From Chrysomallon squamiferum (lineage: Eukaryota; Mollusca; Gastropoda; Neomphalida; Peltospiridae), in assembly GCA_012295275.1 (NCBI GenBank), contig CM022670.1, positions 39,744,751 through 39,772,250 on the forward strand: DNA of 27,500 nucleotides, read 5' to 3'. Under the pieces are notes generated by a model, which worked only from the letters and a program-made list of their open reading frames with translations, was not told where the DNA came from and did not search any database. This document shows positions 1 to 9,899 of the stretch, piece by piece. Position 1 is the first letter of the stretch. Each line of letters starts with the position of its first letter. The position numbers were made by a program, and so were the translations under genes.

Positions 1-465
1 TTTGTACGGAGAAAGGAGAGATGTGGTGTTTTGTGTGTGTCATGTTTAGAGAAAGCTTTTTAATACAGGTTCCCTCTGATGAACAAAACATTTATAATCT
101 TTATTTTCATATTTTAATAATCTTAATACACATATTTCGATATATTTTAATTCATATTTTTGATATTACACATTTTTATGTATTTTTGATCATTACCTAT
201 TTTTAAAAATTAAAAATATTTTGATAGCATCATTTTAATATAAAAATTTTAATACATTTTCATAAGTATTTTAATATATATATACATACATATATATATA
301 TATATTAAGATTATACTTTGAATTGTTTTATATTTTGATTACACACAAAAGCATACATTTAAACATATACATACATATGTGAATGTACCTACACCTGTAT
401 ATTTCAAAATGTTTGAAAGTAAATAATTACTGTGTATATCACAAAAATAACATCTGTTGCATGTC
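1..465. other. A+T-rich non-coding stretch with TA tract
   Basis: This is A+T-rich sequence with no supportable gene. A short alternating TA/TACA tract lies near 275-306 (TA steps broken by TACATACA), and TATA/ACATA-type simple sequence continues to about 380. The open frame starting at 21 is Ile/Phe-rich in the way A+T-rich DNA produces by chance. Nothing resembling a promoter or exon boundary stands out. Confidence 0.6.
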
Positions 466-609
466 ATACATGATTACAAATGACATCCAGATATAATTCT
501 TTCTCTCTCTGTATATATGTTTGTGTCTGTATATTACACACACATACCACAAACACACACATATATATGTATACATGATTACAAGTGACATCCAGATATA
601 ACTCTTTCT
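466..609. repeat. 39-bp direct duplication, period 105
   Basis: Positions 466-504 and 571-609 are two copies of the same 39-bp sequence, beginning ATACATGATTACAA and ending CTTTCT, with only two mismatches. The 66 bp between them are TATATG/ACACAC-like simple sequence. The second copy leads directly into the TG tract at 612. This is a recent local duplication, or two units of a small array whose remainder has turned into microsatellite. Confidence 0.9.

Positions 610-611
<2 letters not shown>

Positions 612-644
<33 letters not shown>
612..644. repeat. (TG)n microsatellite
   Basis: An uninterrupted TG dinucleotide run of about 33 bp directly follows the second copy of the 39-bp duplication. 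Its length is probably polymorphic. Confidence 0.97.
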
Positions 645-645
<1 letters not shown>

Positions 646-733
646 CTTACTGCATTATATTTACTTCTTTCTTATTGTGTGTGCTTTAAATAACAACCTT
701 GCTACAGGTTGACAAAGCATTATCAAAATTTCT

Positions 734-754
734 AAAAAAAAAAAAAAAAAAAAA
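734..754. repeat. poly-A tract (21 A)
   Basis: A run of 21 A. It could be an eroded retroposon tail, but no flanking target-site duplication or recognisable body was seen, so it is listed only as a homopolymer. Confidence 0.95.
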
Positions 755-2499
755 CCAACAGCCAGTGTTATACTATTACTCTTGTTATTGTTGTTAAATT
801 TTTGTTGTAATTTCTTTTTCTTTTGCATGAAATTTGAGTAACAGTGTACAGACATTTTTAATTAATTTGGTGCAGGTACATTAACTGCTGACCTGCTTGT
901 AGTGCAGGTGCTATACAGTTTAAAAGCAATGCACATATTAGCATTATAATGCACCAGGGTACTGTTACATACGTAATATATCATCTAAGCGCACCACTAT
1001 TATGATAAAGTATGACACAGCCAATACAATAACATAATATTTTACATATTTTATTCAGTGTTTTCCTAACAAACAAAGCATGTACCTGCTTTGTATTCTA
1101 TTTTTTCAAGGATTTCTGATATTGGATTGTTGATCTGTATTGTATTTCTTGGTGTATGATTTATTGTTTGGATGTTCACTTACAAAAAGGGTGTGGTTTA
1201 ATCTTCACTGCACCCATGGGCAGGTTAGTTCCTTTCCCCACACATATCAAACTTCCAAAGCTGTGGTATGTGTTTCCCTGCCTTGTTGGAAGATGCAGTT
1301 AAACTATAGTTGCTGCCAGTTGCTAAGATATGTTTAGAAATTACAGTGCTTGTGGTGTTTTCTGAAATTTAGATGCTCTTGTGTTTGATATTTAATAAAC
1401 GTCATTATAAAAATTGTTTAGAACTATTGATGCTTTTTAATTCATAAAAACAAAACAAAAAAACAGTTTTATTTCTTGTCAGGACAGAGAAATTATAACT
1501 CAGTGTCCTGCAACTTGTACTGACTTTCCAAAAGTGACTTGATGATCAAATTAATTCCTTAAAGTTCAATGTTTATTTTAACATTTGTTTGTCATGGAAT
1601 TTATTAATACAAGATTAAACTGAGACTCACAGTAAAAACAATTTTGTTTTTCCAGTGATGAAGAATCTGTTGTATTTTGTGTTTTAACAATTCTTGAAAA
1701 AAACAAAAACACAAAAATGATATCTCTGTTTCTAGTTTAGTTAAATGTTGATGTTTTTGACAGGTGATACCAACACAACTTTTGCCTGAATTATTTTAGT
1801 AGTTTTGGTTGATTTAAAGGAAGGTAGCTGGATTGAAATGGGACTGGGAAATAAGATGGGTATAGAAAAACGTAGTTGTTTTTTTCCCCCAGAAGCACCT
1901 CCAGATGTACTAAGCACTTATGATTATTATGAGTAGCTTAGAACTCACAGCCTGTTGAAACAAAAAAAGACATATTCCAGTGAGTACATTAGAAGCAGTG
2001 ACCAGCCAGCTAAAAAGTTGTTGTGATGAAACTGGTCTCACAGTACACTTTAAAGTGTATCAACATGTCAGTACAACTTGCCTCATTAAACTTCTGTAGT
2101 TTTCTTTGCAGCAGAGTTCCTTCCTTCATAAGTTTACATTACTTAGGTAAATAATGGTGTGTGACAGCTCTGTGTACGTTTTTACTTTCATTACCTTTTC
2201 TTTGATCTTGCTTATACATAAATTTCAGAGATCAGTTTAACAATAACGTTTTACATGTGACTGTTAGGTATCCATTTGAGGAGATGATTCAGTTGTTTTC
2301 ATGTTGATGTGTATGGGATAAGTCTACAATAAACCTCTGTATTTATATTTATTATCATTTAATGATTTGAAAAGGTTGAGATATTTGCATTACAAATATC
2401 ATTTACTGTTTATGAAATTTTTCAGATATCAAATGATGCCTATTCATTAATTTTAGCGTCATATTAACATTTTTATTTATTTTTTAATTAGATATTTAA
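755..2499. other. non-coding stretch, no gene supported
   Basis: About 1.7 kb with no long tandem array and no open frame that looks like protein. The patch at roughly 1180-1330 is a little richer in G+C and less simple than its surroundings; it may be a remnant of a dispersed repeat, but no terminal repeats or tail were identified. An AATAAA hexamer lies at 1394-1399, which is expected by chance in such A+T-rich DNA. A weak microexon candidate within this stretch is listed separately at 2112-2146. Confidence 0.5.
2112..2146 (+). other. weak 35-nt microexon candidate
   Basis: The 35 bases follow a pyrimidine-rich acceptor (TTTTCTTTGCAG) and are followed by a fair donor (TAG|GTAAAT). Two of three frames are open. 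An exon this short carries almost no coding evidence and partner exons were not found, so this could easily be chance. Confidence 0.12.
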
Positions 2500-2518
2500 T
2501 TTTTTTTTTTTTTTTTTT
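2500..2518. repeat. poly-T tract (19 T)
   Basis: A run of 19 T ending in AG, inside very A+T-rich DNA. Confidence 0.95.
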
Positions 2519-2749
2519 AGATTTAAATATTAACAAAAATGTCATTAGCTAATCTGAAAATATTTATTCGTACCGTATTAAATTTTAATATTTCATGAAC
2601 ACCCCTCAGTTACCTGAGTAATCTGTAACCATGTCTGTCTGCAGGTATCGTTTTCACAAAGACAACATTCCTTGGAATTATTCAGCACAAGCTTGCAAAA
2701 CAACTGCATATAAATTACATTCAGTAATATTCAAACTTAAAAACAGGGG

Positions 2750-2772
2750 AAAAAAAAAAAAAAAAAAAAAAA
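2750..2772. repeat. poly-A tract (23 A)
   Basis: A run of 23 A followed by AATAAAAAAA. The sequence to its left (about 2641-2745) is mildly protein-like in one plus-strand frame and follows a TCTGTCTGCAG acceptor-like site. The poly-A run extends that frame as poly-lysine, so the ORF is not evidence of a gene. A retroposed fragment with an A tail is possible but unproven. Confidence 0.9.
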
Positions 2773-3056
2773 TAAAAAAACAACAACCAAGAAATCAATA
2801 TTTTAGCGTATTACATTTCACAGCAAAATTAGACATGTCCAGTGTGCATTAATAGCACATAATTCATTGCTCTCCTTCAAACACTGCCAGTTTAAGAAAA
2901 CAAGATTGTGCTGATTACTTTATTTATTTCAAGTATTTTTCAGAGTTTTGAAAAGTATGTGCAGTTTTGAACGAAATTTAGTAGTGTTAAATTCACAGTA
3001 ATAAAAAAGTAAATCACAGTAAGCTTATTTCCTAAATGTTACTACAGACTTGAACC

Positions 3057-3760
3057 CAAAGTTCTGATTTTTTGTATAACTGGTTTGAAAACAGAATTTT
3101 CAAAGTTCTGATTTTTTGTAAAACTGGTTTAGAAAACTCAGTAATGTTTCAAAATTCTAAAAACTGGTTTGAAAACTGAGTTACTGATGTTTCAAAATTT
3201 GATTTTTTGTAAATTTTGAAAACAAAAGTTCTGATTTTTGTAATGTAACTGGTTTGAAAACAGATTTTCAAAGTTCTGATTTTTTGAAAACTGGTTCAGT
3301 AATGTTGTTTCAAAGTTCTGATTGTTGTAATATTGAACGTTTGAAAATTGAGTTACTGATGTTTCAAAGTTCTGATTGTTGTAATATTGAACGTTTGAAA
3401 ATTGAGTTACTGATCTTTCAAAGTTCTGATTGTTGTAATATGTGAACTGGTTTGAAAACTGAGTTACTGATGTTTCAAAGTTCTGATTTTTTGTAATATG
3501 TGAACTGGTTTGAAAACTGAGTTACTGATGTTTCAAAGTTCTGATTTTTTGTAATGTGTGAACTGGTTTGAAAACTGAGTTACTGATGTTTCAAAGTTCT
3601 GATTTTTGTAATATTGAAAGTTTGAAAACTGAGTTACTGATGTTTCAAAGTTCTGATTGTTGTAATATTGAAAGTTTGAAAACTGAGTTACTATTGTTTC
3701 AAAGTTCTGACTGTAATATGAACTGGTTTGAAAATACACTGTGGTTTCAAAGTTCTGACT
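3057..3760. repeat. 54-58 bp minisatellite, about 15 units
   Basis: The word CAAAGTTCTGA or a close variant begins at 3057, 3101, 3150, 3193, 3223, 3269, 3311, 3365, 3419, 3476, 3534, 3592, 3646, 3700 and 3748. Spacing is 54, 54, 57, 58, 58, 54 and 54 in the well-conserved core (3311-3700) and shorter and irregular in the left flank. A core unit reads: TTTCAAAGTTCTGATT, a GT/AT-rich part, TTTGAAAACTGAGTTACTGATG. Each core unit contains TTTCAAA and its reverse complement TTTGAAA about 29 nt apart, so it can fold as a small hairpin. Core units are nearly identical while edge units are decayed, the usual pattern when unequal exchange homogenises the middle of an array. Open frames on both strands here (18-residue periodicity with FQSSD) arise because 54 is a multiple of three. 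Confidence 0.96.
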
Positions 3761-3789
3761 ACATGAACTGAATACACTGTTAGGTTTAT

Positions 3790-4420
3790 GCACACAATGA
3801 GGACAGTGTGACTTACTGCTGTCTGACAGATCAAGGGAGAGATCAGACTACAGGCAGTTCAATACATTAGTACAGTAAAACATGCTTCTTTATGTGGGTC
3901 TTGTTTTATGGTTGTTTAGCAGACTTTGCAGTTAAAAATAACAAAAATAAAAATAAAATACAAATACAAATAACAGAAAAAAAAAATAAAAAAAATAAAT
4001 AAAGATAGTTGCTGTAAGAAATAGCCATTAACATAATCTGCTATTTTTACAGGTGATAAACAATGAATGTAATTAGTGGAACTCTTGAAAAAAAGAAAAA
4101 AAAAAAGAATAATAAATAAAATAAAATGAAATGAAATGAAATGAAATAAATAATAATAATAACATGATATTAAATAAATTTGACCTTTTTAATTTGTTGT
4201 TTTTTGTCTTCTTTTTTTTCCCCCCTTTTTTTTCTTTTATTTTTTCCACTGTTTGTATTTTTTATGATAGCATTGTGAGGGAATAGTTTGGGGTTTTTTG
4301 TGCATATTTTGTAATGTGTTTAAAGTATTGTTGAAGATATTGCAAAATAATGAAATAAGGAATGACAAGAATTTAAAAGAAAAATCACCAAACACCTTTA
4401 ACAGAAATCCCTGAAAAACA
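3790..4420. other. A-rich then T-rich non-coding stretch
   Basis: No gene seen. 3938-4010 is A-rich with AAATA-type units; 4090-4165 contains AAAG/AATAA units and a short AAATG array (about 4124-4146) followed by AAT repeats. 4199-4260 is T-rich and includes the mirror repeat listed separately. The remainder is unremarkable A+T-rich sequence. Confidence 0.7.
4209..4236. repeat. perfect homopyrimidine mirror repeat
   Basis: The 28 bases read TTC, eight T, six C, eight T, CTT, and are identical read left-to-right and right-to-left on the same strand. Homopyrimidine mirror repeats are the classical substrate for intramolecular triplex (H-DNA) under negative supercoiling. What is seen is the perfect symmetry; triplex formation is an inference. 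Confidence 0.9.
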
Positions 4421-4423
4421 ACA

Positions 4424-4496
4424 ATATCTATCTATCTATCTCTCTCTCTATCTGTATCTCTATCTGCATCTCTATCTATCGAGAGAGAGAGAGAGA
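4424..4496. repeat. (ATCT)n / (TC)n / (GA)n compound microsatellite
   Basis: TATC units from 4425, then TC repeats (4440-4448), imperfect ATCT/GTATCT units, and finally (GA)8 at 4481-4496. The TC part and the GA part are reverse complements about 30 nt apart, so the tract can form a short hairpin of about 9 bp. Confidence 0.95.
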
Positions 4497-4618
4497 CATG
4501 CGTTGTCATTTATTTTTAAATAAATATGGTGGCATTTTTTTTAATTTTTTGTATTTATGTGTAACATTGTATCTGAGTTATCATGATCAGTAACAATGTA
4601 TTACTTAGTTAATTCAGC

Positions 4619-4634
4619 TTTTTTTTTTTTTTTT
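4619..4634. repeat. poly-T tract
   Basis: A run of 16 T. Confidence 0.93.
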
Positions 4635-4751
4635 CAATGTAGAACATTTTTACAGTTATTATACATCTTTTAATTAAAGTAAAGATTAAACAAATAAATA
4701 CATAAATAATACTAAGTAAAATAAAGTTGTTTTAGGAAAAAATGTATTAAA

Positions 4752-4755
<4 letters not shown>

Positions 4756-4783
<28 letters not shown>
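4756..4783. repeat. poly-T tract (28 T)
   Basis: A run of 28 T followed by AATAAATAAAAG. It could be the reverse-strand tail of an unrecognised retroposon. Confidence 0.95.
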
Positions 4784-4787
<4 letters not shown>

Positions 4788-4845
4788 AATAAAAGTAATA
4801 TAATTTGTCTTGATTACTTATTTGAATATAAATTGCAAAATGTCT

Positions 4846-4920
4846 AGAAAATATATAGTACAAAAATGTCCAATATGAAATTTACAGAAAAATATATAGT
4901 AAAAAAAAAAAAAAAAAAAA
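4846..4920. repeat. short duplication ending in poly-A
   Basis: AGAAAATATATAGTA at 4846-4860 recurs with one extra A at 4886-4901, a period of about 41 bp. The second copy runs directly into 20 A (4901-4920). This is a minor local duplication. Confidence 0.75.
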
Positions 4921-5179
4921 TAAGAAGAAAAGGTAATTTCTTGCATGAAAAATAACAGATCTATTGTATGAAAACAGTAGAAATAAAATCTAGTTTGAAA
5001 ATAATAGAATATGGTTTAGCATGGAAACAAAGAAAGATAAGAACCAACTAAAAGACAAAAAGAGTAGGTGACTTCTTTTGTGTTCAAACTGTCACACAGG
5101 CAAAAAACAAAACAAAAAACACACAACTAAAACAGACCAGTCTTAACACATTCACAGACTTATTAACAGACAGGCTGAA

Positions 5180-5200
5180 GACAGACAGACAGACAGACAG
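5180..5200. repeat. (GACA)n microsatellite
   Basis: Five consecutive tetranucleotide units of the GACA family, with a partial AACAGACAGG version just upstream. Confidence 0.93.
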
Positions 5201-5590
5201 AACAAGAAGAGATACTGGGAGAGAAAGAGGGAAGAAAAAAAAAAAAATAATGTTGTTGGTTTTACACGGAGTTTTGTGACAAATCTTAACAGGATCTTGT
5301 CTAGCAAACCGAGGTGTAGGTTTTAGTGTATGTGTTAAGAAGAGATATTGTGTTTGTGATGTGTGACTGCACTGTTATAAATATGTGCATTAAAAACAGT
5401 GTAAACTGAAACTATTGATGTGATGGTTGACTCTTCCTCAGTATGTTGTCTTTTTTTTTGTGTCTCTTTCACACTCTGGCTCTTTCAGCAAGATGATGGT
5501 GTATGTTTGTGTATATAAACATCAAGAATGTCATCTTGGCTGTTTAACCTGTACAAAAATGTTTTGTTAAGAAAATGAATATCCTCTGTA

Positions 5591-5593
<3 letters not shown>
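5201..5593. other. non-coding stretch, no gene supported
   Basis: No array and no convincing ORF. A clean acceptor-like site (GGCTCTTTCAG) ends at about 5490 on the plus strand, but the sequence after it soon reaches stops or lacks a usable donor in every frame, so no exon is called. Confidence 0.5.
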
Positions 5594-5648
<55 letters not shown>

Positions 5649-5665
5649 TGTGTGTGTGTGTGTGT
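5594..5665. repeat. (GA)n(TG)n compound microsatellite
   Basis: About 53 bp of uninterrupted GA (5594-5646) switches directly into TG (5647-5665). The GA part is a homopurine mirror repeat and so another possible triplex-forming tract; the TG part favours Z-DNA. The minus-strand ORF here is only the Ser-Leu and Thr-His translation of the repeat. Confidence 0.97.
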
Positions 5666-6023
5666 TTTATATATAATTATATAATACATGAAATTAATGC
5701 AGTGGTCTGTAATACATATTTCTTCTTCTTTTGTTTCCCCACCTACTAGCATAATACCCATACTGATCAGTCTATGATTTAACTTGTCAAAAGGTTTCAG
5801 ATACAGAAACCATGTTACGTAACATGACTCTTTTGAAGTAATAGAATGTATTGCTGCTGCTGTTACTGATAATTAGCTGTCAGAACAATGGACTGCTAGT
5901 ACTGGCTCTCATAACAACTAAACTCACTGTGTCACAGTTACTCAGAGAAATCTTGTGTTATCTCTCTGCTTACTCATTGCCACCCTAGCTCCATGCCAGA
6001 CTAAACTACCTACATACTTATAA

Positions 6024-6048
6024 ATGTGTGTGTGTATGTGTGTGTGTT
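6024..6048. repeat. (TG)n tract with one TA interruption
   Basis: TGTG repeats followed by TATATATACACA. It pairs in inverted orientation with the AC tract at 6160-6188. Confidence 0.93.
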
Positions 6049-6159
6049 TATATATATACACATTTATATTTTTATACTCAGACATATACATATATGCATC
6101 ATACATACACATACATGCATGCAGACATATACATGCATACATTCAAACAAACATACCTC
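6049..6159. repeat. ATAC/ATGC-type simple sequence
   Basis: Purine-pyrimidine alternating DNA made of ACATAC, ATGCATGC and ATACATGC pieces between the TG and AC tracts. Degenerate CATA/TGCA units explain all the overlapping ORFs here. Confidence 0.8.

Positions 6160-6188
<29 letters not shown>
6160..6188. repeat. (AC)n microsatellite
   Basis: An uninterrupted AC run of about 29 bp. It is one of very few AC-oriented tracts on this strand; most dinucleotide tracts in the window are TG-oriented. Confidence 0.96.
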
Positions 6189-6190
<2 letters not shown>

Positions 6191-7514
6191 ATTATATTTC
6201 AAGGTATAGACTGTCACATGATTGTTAGAGACTTTCATAAAACACATTTCACAGTCGACGTAACGACAAAAATGCACAAGTTATCCGATATACACACACA
6301 CAGTAGTGAAAATATTCAAAGGCTTTCAAACCGGTTGCATACATTATAATAATTTTTCTTTTCATTTCTGCTCAAGCCTTCATAGATTTAAAAATAACAG
6401 ACATTCTTGTTACTGATGTTGTGAAATCTTAATATGTTGTAAATAATTTATTTTCATTTTTTATAAATTTAAAAAAAAAATTATTTATATAGTTTTATAG
6501 ATAACTAAACTAAAGTTTATAGTACAAATTATTAATGGAATTTATAGGCAAAAATTTAATAAATAATTTATATTTTAACCCATGTGATATTACTTATTTA
6601 ATTATATATGTATATGTTTGTAACTTTTGAACTGAACATTATTTCCATTTATTAGTATTCAACTCCCAGACACGTATGATAAATACCTGTGATATTTATA
6701 ATTTAATTGTGTGATGTAAATATTACACGTATTTATTTACTAATAACTGTTGTCTCACACAGAAGGGTTTTTCATCAAGTGTTCAAGGTTCCAGTCATTA
6801 CACCAGTGACGCCCTGCATTGTAGTAATAGAACTGTACAAATCAGCTGTGGTCATCTCTCTCTGTGTGTTAGCTTAGCACAGTATTGAATGGTCGCGTTT
6901 TCACCTGGTGTTTATTTTCCGATAACAACAAAATGACAGGGTGTTAACACTTCCAACAAAACTTCTGTGTTGTACTTTTTCCCTTTGTGCCGTTTTATGT
7001 AAACCATGCCAAGTGGCCCTCTGCCAAAAAAAAAAAAATTCCTATGTCCAGACAGGTAATCGTTTCATATAGTGTACCTGTTTACTTAAACACCTCTTTT
7101 GTTGATGAAGACAAATTACTTTCTTGCGTTTGTGGTAATTGTTATCCACCCATCTAAACCTGTCACTGTGGATAACAGGGTACGTGGCATTCATTAGCCG
7201 AGGAGCTGGGCTACAAGAGCTTGTGTCAACATTCTGGTCCTGCTGACACGGGGAGAGAGGACCGCAGACAGTCCTGTCTGTCAAAGAAGGGACCGCTCCA
7301 TCTTGTGTGTGGGATAAAAGTTTATTAACAAAGGTGTCGCGTAAAACACAATCATTACCTATTAGCAGAACCTGTGTTTACCTAAGGTGCAGCTCGATTG
7401 CGTTGCTATTGATCATTCATCTGTAGGTTTTATTGGTTTATATATTTCTGTTCACGTGCGTTTTCTAAAGAGGCTTATGTTCAAGAGGAAATGCGTGGGA
7501 AAAATTATTTTTAT
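6189..7514. other. repeat-poor stretch, possibly conserved, no gene supported
   Basis: 1.3 kb almost free of simple repeats apart from a short ACACAC near 6292-6302 and a short A-run at 7027-7038. 6790-7400 is less A+T-rich than average and has complex sequence. A minus-strand open frame of 80 codons (7042-7284) and a plus-strand frame of 65 codons (7387-7584) lie here. Neither has splice borders I trust nor a recognisable domain. A regulatory element or an old mobile-element remnant is as likely as an exon. Confidence 0.4.
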
Positions 7515-8100
7515 AATCATTAAGGACATGAAATGTCTATGGTCGGTTAATAACGCATTAACAACCCAATATCTACACCATTGATACTGCATGTCATTAT
7601 TTTTATCACTATTAACATCTGGTTAAGGAAATAGAAGATTTTTCTTTATCGTCATTTTATTCTTCTCTTAATTATTAAGATTATAAGAAGTCTCCAACCA
7701 GTAAGTTTTAATAATAGATTTTCATCACATCCTTTGCCATTAAAAGCATGTATAATTATTTTATCAATACACCCAGCCGATTAAGAAACTATTTTTTTGT
7801 TGATGTTAACGTTTTCCTCTTACTATTAAGATCATTACACATAGATGTCCCATAAGAATTAATAATGTATGTATGGTCACAGAAGCAACTGTACTATCAC
7901 TGTCTGTTTTAATTACATTGTCCATGTAATCAGACATATAAAGAAACAGAGGCTGTTGTTTTTGTCTTAAATGTTAAGAACATTACACTGCTGATGACCA
8001 ATAAAATTTAATAATATATTATTGACCTTAACAACTGCATCGTCTAGAGCAGGTGTTATTATTTTATCAGTATTACCAATAAACTGATTAGATACAACCT
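7515..8100. repeat. diverged tandem repeat, about 150 bp unit, nearly 4 copies
   Basis: Two independent anchors recur in step. TTAATAA begins at 7547, 7708, 7859 and 8008 (spacing 161, 151, 149). ATTAAGG, ATTAAGA, ATTAAGA and GTTAAGA begin at 7519, 7674, 7825 and 7973 (spacing 155, 151, 148). A third anchor, TTTTATCA, is at 7601, 7759 and 8062, the last two being two periods apart. Between the anchors the units align only loosely, so the array is old. The last unit fades out after about 8100. The unit is close to nucleosome length. No coding potential was found in it. Confidence 0.82.
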
Positions 8101-9130
8101 GTTTTAATGCCTTGAAACAAATAATTAATATCTGATTCTTATACACCTCATCCTTCTTTGCGTTTTCCCATACTAGTGCATGGTTAATTTATTAAAGATC
8201 TTGGTATGTGCTGCAAGATCAGTGGGAAGGCACGTATATAAAAATATTTCCTGCTGCTAATTGAAAAATAATATTATATTTTGTGCTGACAGCAGGTTTC
8301 CTCTCAGTATTTGTGTGACCTTGTATGTAACTGTACTATTAAAAGTGTGGCAAGGGCATATTTAAACTAAAACTATTTCCATATTTTCATTGCTTTTAAA
8401 CAAAACATTAATCCCTGATTTAAATACACAGTGAAAACAGTAACATGGTGATGTGTGACAAACAAGTTTATCCAGGCTGAGATTCTTTATACAAAAAAGC
8501 TTTGGACAGGAAATGTTTTGGATTTTGGATTATAAGGAAAAAGAAACTTAAAATACATCAAAGTCTAAACATGAAACTCATTGTTATTTCATACATGTTT
8601 GTTTATAGTCTCTAGGTATTTTGTACAGTAATTCTAAAATAAGGTTTGTGAATGCTGCAAGTATTGGAAAACAATAATATACTGATTATTTGAAAATGTT
8701 TTGGATTTCATAGCCTTTCATTTTTTGGAATTTCTGTAACACATTCGGGTTTTCTGTGTTTTAAATATAAACACAAGGGGAATGTCTAACATGAAGTGAT
8801 ATATGAAGGTTTTATTGTGTTAGAATAGTAGAATTTAAATACATTTCAGTAATTTTTGTAGTGATGAAAAAAGAATTGGCGATACATAAATCTCACTGGT
8901 TATTACATTTTATTACACATTTTTAAAACAGATTACCATAAATAGTTGTCGAATGACACCTTAGTGCTTTTTTATGTGATCAGAGAATCGAGCTAAATTT
9001 TAAATATCTTTAGACTGAATAACATGAAATGAAGAACTGAAATCAGATTTAGAACAAATAACTAAAAAGTTTTAAAAATTCATGGGAAAGTTTTCTGGTT
9101 ATACAGATCTGTATTTTTAAAAAAATTTGG
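8101..9130. other. non-coding stretch, no gene supported
   Basis: 1 kb of A+T-rich unique-looking sequence. The phrase AAATGTTTTGGATTT occurs at 8511 and again near 8694 on the same strand, hinting at a diverged duplication, but the flanks do not align clearly. No ORF, array or splice pair worth calling was seen. Confidence 0.5.
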
Positions 9131-9175
9131 ACTACTACTACTATCATCATCATTATCATCATCATCATCATCATT
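9131..9175. repeat. (ACT)n / (ATC)n trinucleotide tract
   Basis: ACT units (9131-9143) pass into ATC/ATT units up to about 9175. The minus-strand poly-Met/Val ORF is a translation of this tract. Confidence 0.95.
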
Positions 9176-9494
9176 AAACTTTGGTGTTGGTGTATAAAGA
9201 CAACAGCAACCAGCTTCAACTTAGTCCAGTTCATGGGATGAAGATGTCATTATAATAAAAATAATTCTTACTCCATCTTTTAAAATACACACACTCAGTT
9301 CATGTAAAATTGGGTTTGGACATGATCAGGAGAGCAAAATAGAATCTGTGTTTGTCCAGTAGAACCCTAAAATAAGATAAAGCAAAGGTAAATAGGCTTT
9401 ATCCTAAGTGGATGTACATATGTGCCAAATAGCCTGGCTTGTGTAAGTAAACACTTCACTTTGTAGTTTGGTACCAGAGAGAGACAGAACAAGT

Positions 9495-9528
9495 GTTTGT
9501 TCCTTTGTTTGTCTGTTTGTTTGTTTTT
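9495..9528. repeat. (TTTG)n microsatellite
   Basis: Imperfect TTTG/TCTG tetranucleotide units. The minus-strand Lys/Gln/Asn-rich ORF is due to this tract. Confidence 0.88.
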
Positions 9529-9734
9529 TAGTCCTTTGAGATTTTTGTTACTTAACACTACCTGTTTTTATATAATAATGTTAAATAATAAACATGTCTT
9601 TCCAATTAGTTGAATTTATTCTGTAAATGTTAGTTTCTAAAACACTTTTAAGTAGTGCTAATAACAAATTTAATTAATTTATTAATAACTTACAAACTAT
9701 GAAAAGACAAATACATGGAGAAAGCATTATGAAA

Positions 9735-9899
9735 AAAAATTATAAAAAAAAAATTATAAAAAAAATGTGGAAATGCTACTTCAAAGAACAGCAACAACAA
9801 CAACAAAAAATAAAATAAAATAAAATAAAAATAAAAATAAAATAAAATAAAAATAAAATAAAAAATAAAATAAAAGAAACAAATAAAAAGTAAAAAACA
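9735..9899. repeat. A-rich tract: (CAA)n and (TAAAA)n
   Basis: AATTATAAAAA units (9735-9770), then CAA units (9791-9804), then a long TAAAA array with AAATAAA variants (about 9810-9890). Just before it, GCTACTTCAAAGAACAGC (near 9775) resembles the segment TTTTCTTCAAAGAAGTGG of the neighbouring 118-bp array, and AAAACAGCAGAAATAAACC follows the tract. The simplest reading is that the TAAAA tract expanded from the A-rich part of the first unit of that array. Confidence 0.85.

Noticed and set aside
1394-1399. AATAAA as a polyadenylation signal
   Set aside because: This hexamer occurs many times in such A+T-rich DNA and no upstream coding exon supports a transcript end here.
3057-3760. CRISPR array
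   Set aside because: Units are contiguous tandem copies without unique spacers, in DNA of eukaryotic character.
3254-3793. ORFs with an 18-residue repeat (FQSSD on plus; NFETSVTQFSN on minus)
   Set aside because: Produced by the 54-58 bp minisatellite; the frame holds only where successive units are 54 bp, and both strands are open equally.
5490-5573. Strong plus-strand acceptor followed by a 26-codon Cys-containing frame
   Set aside because: No donor, no nearby poly-A signal and very short; decoy acceptors are expected in pyrimidine-rich DNA.
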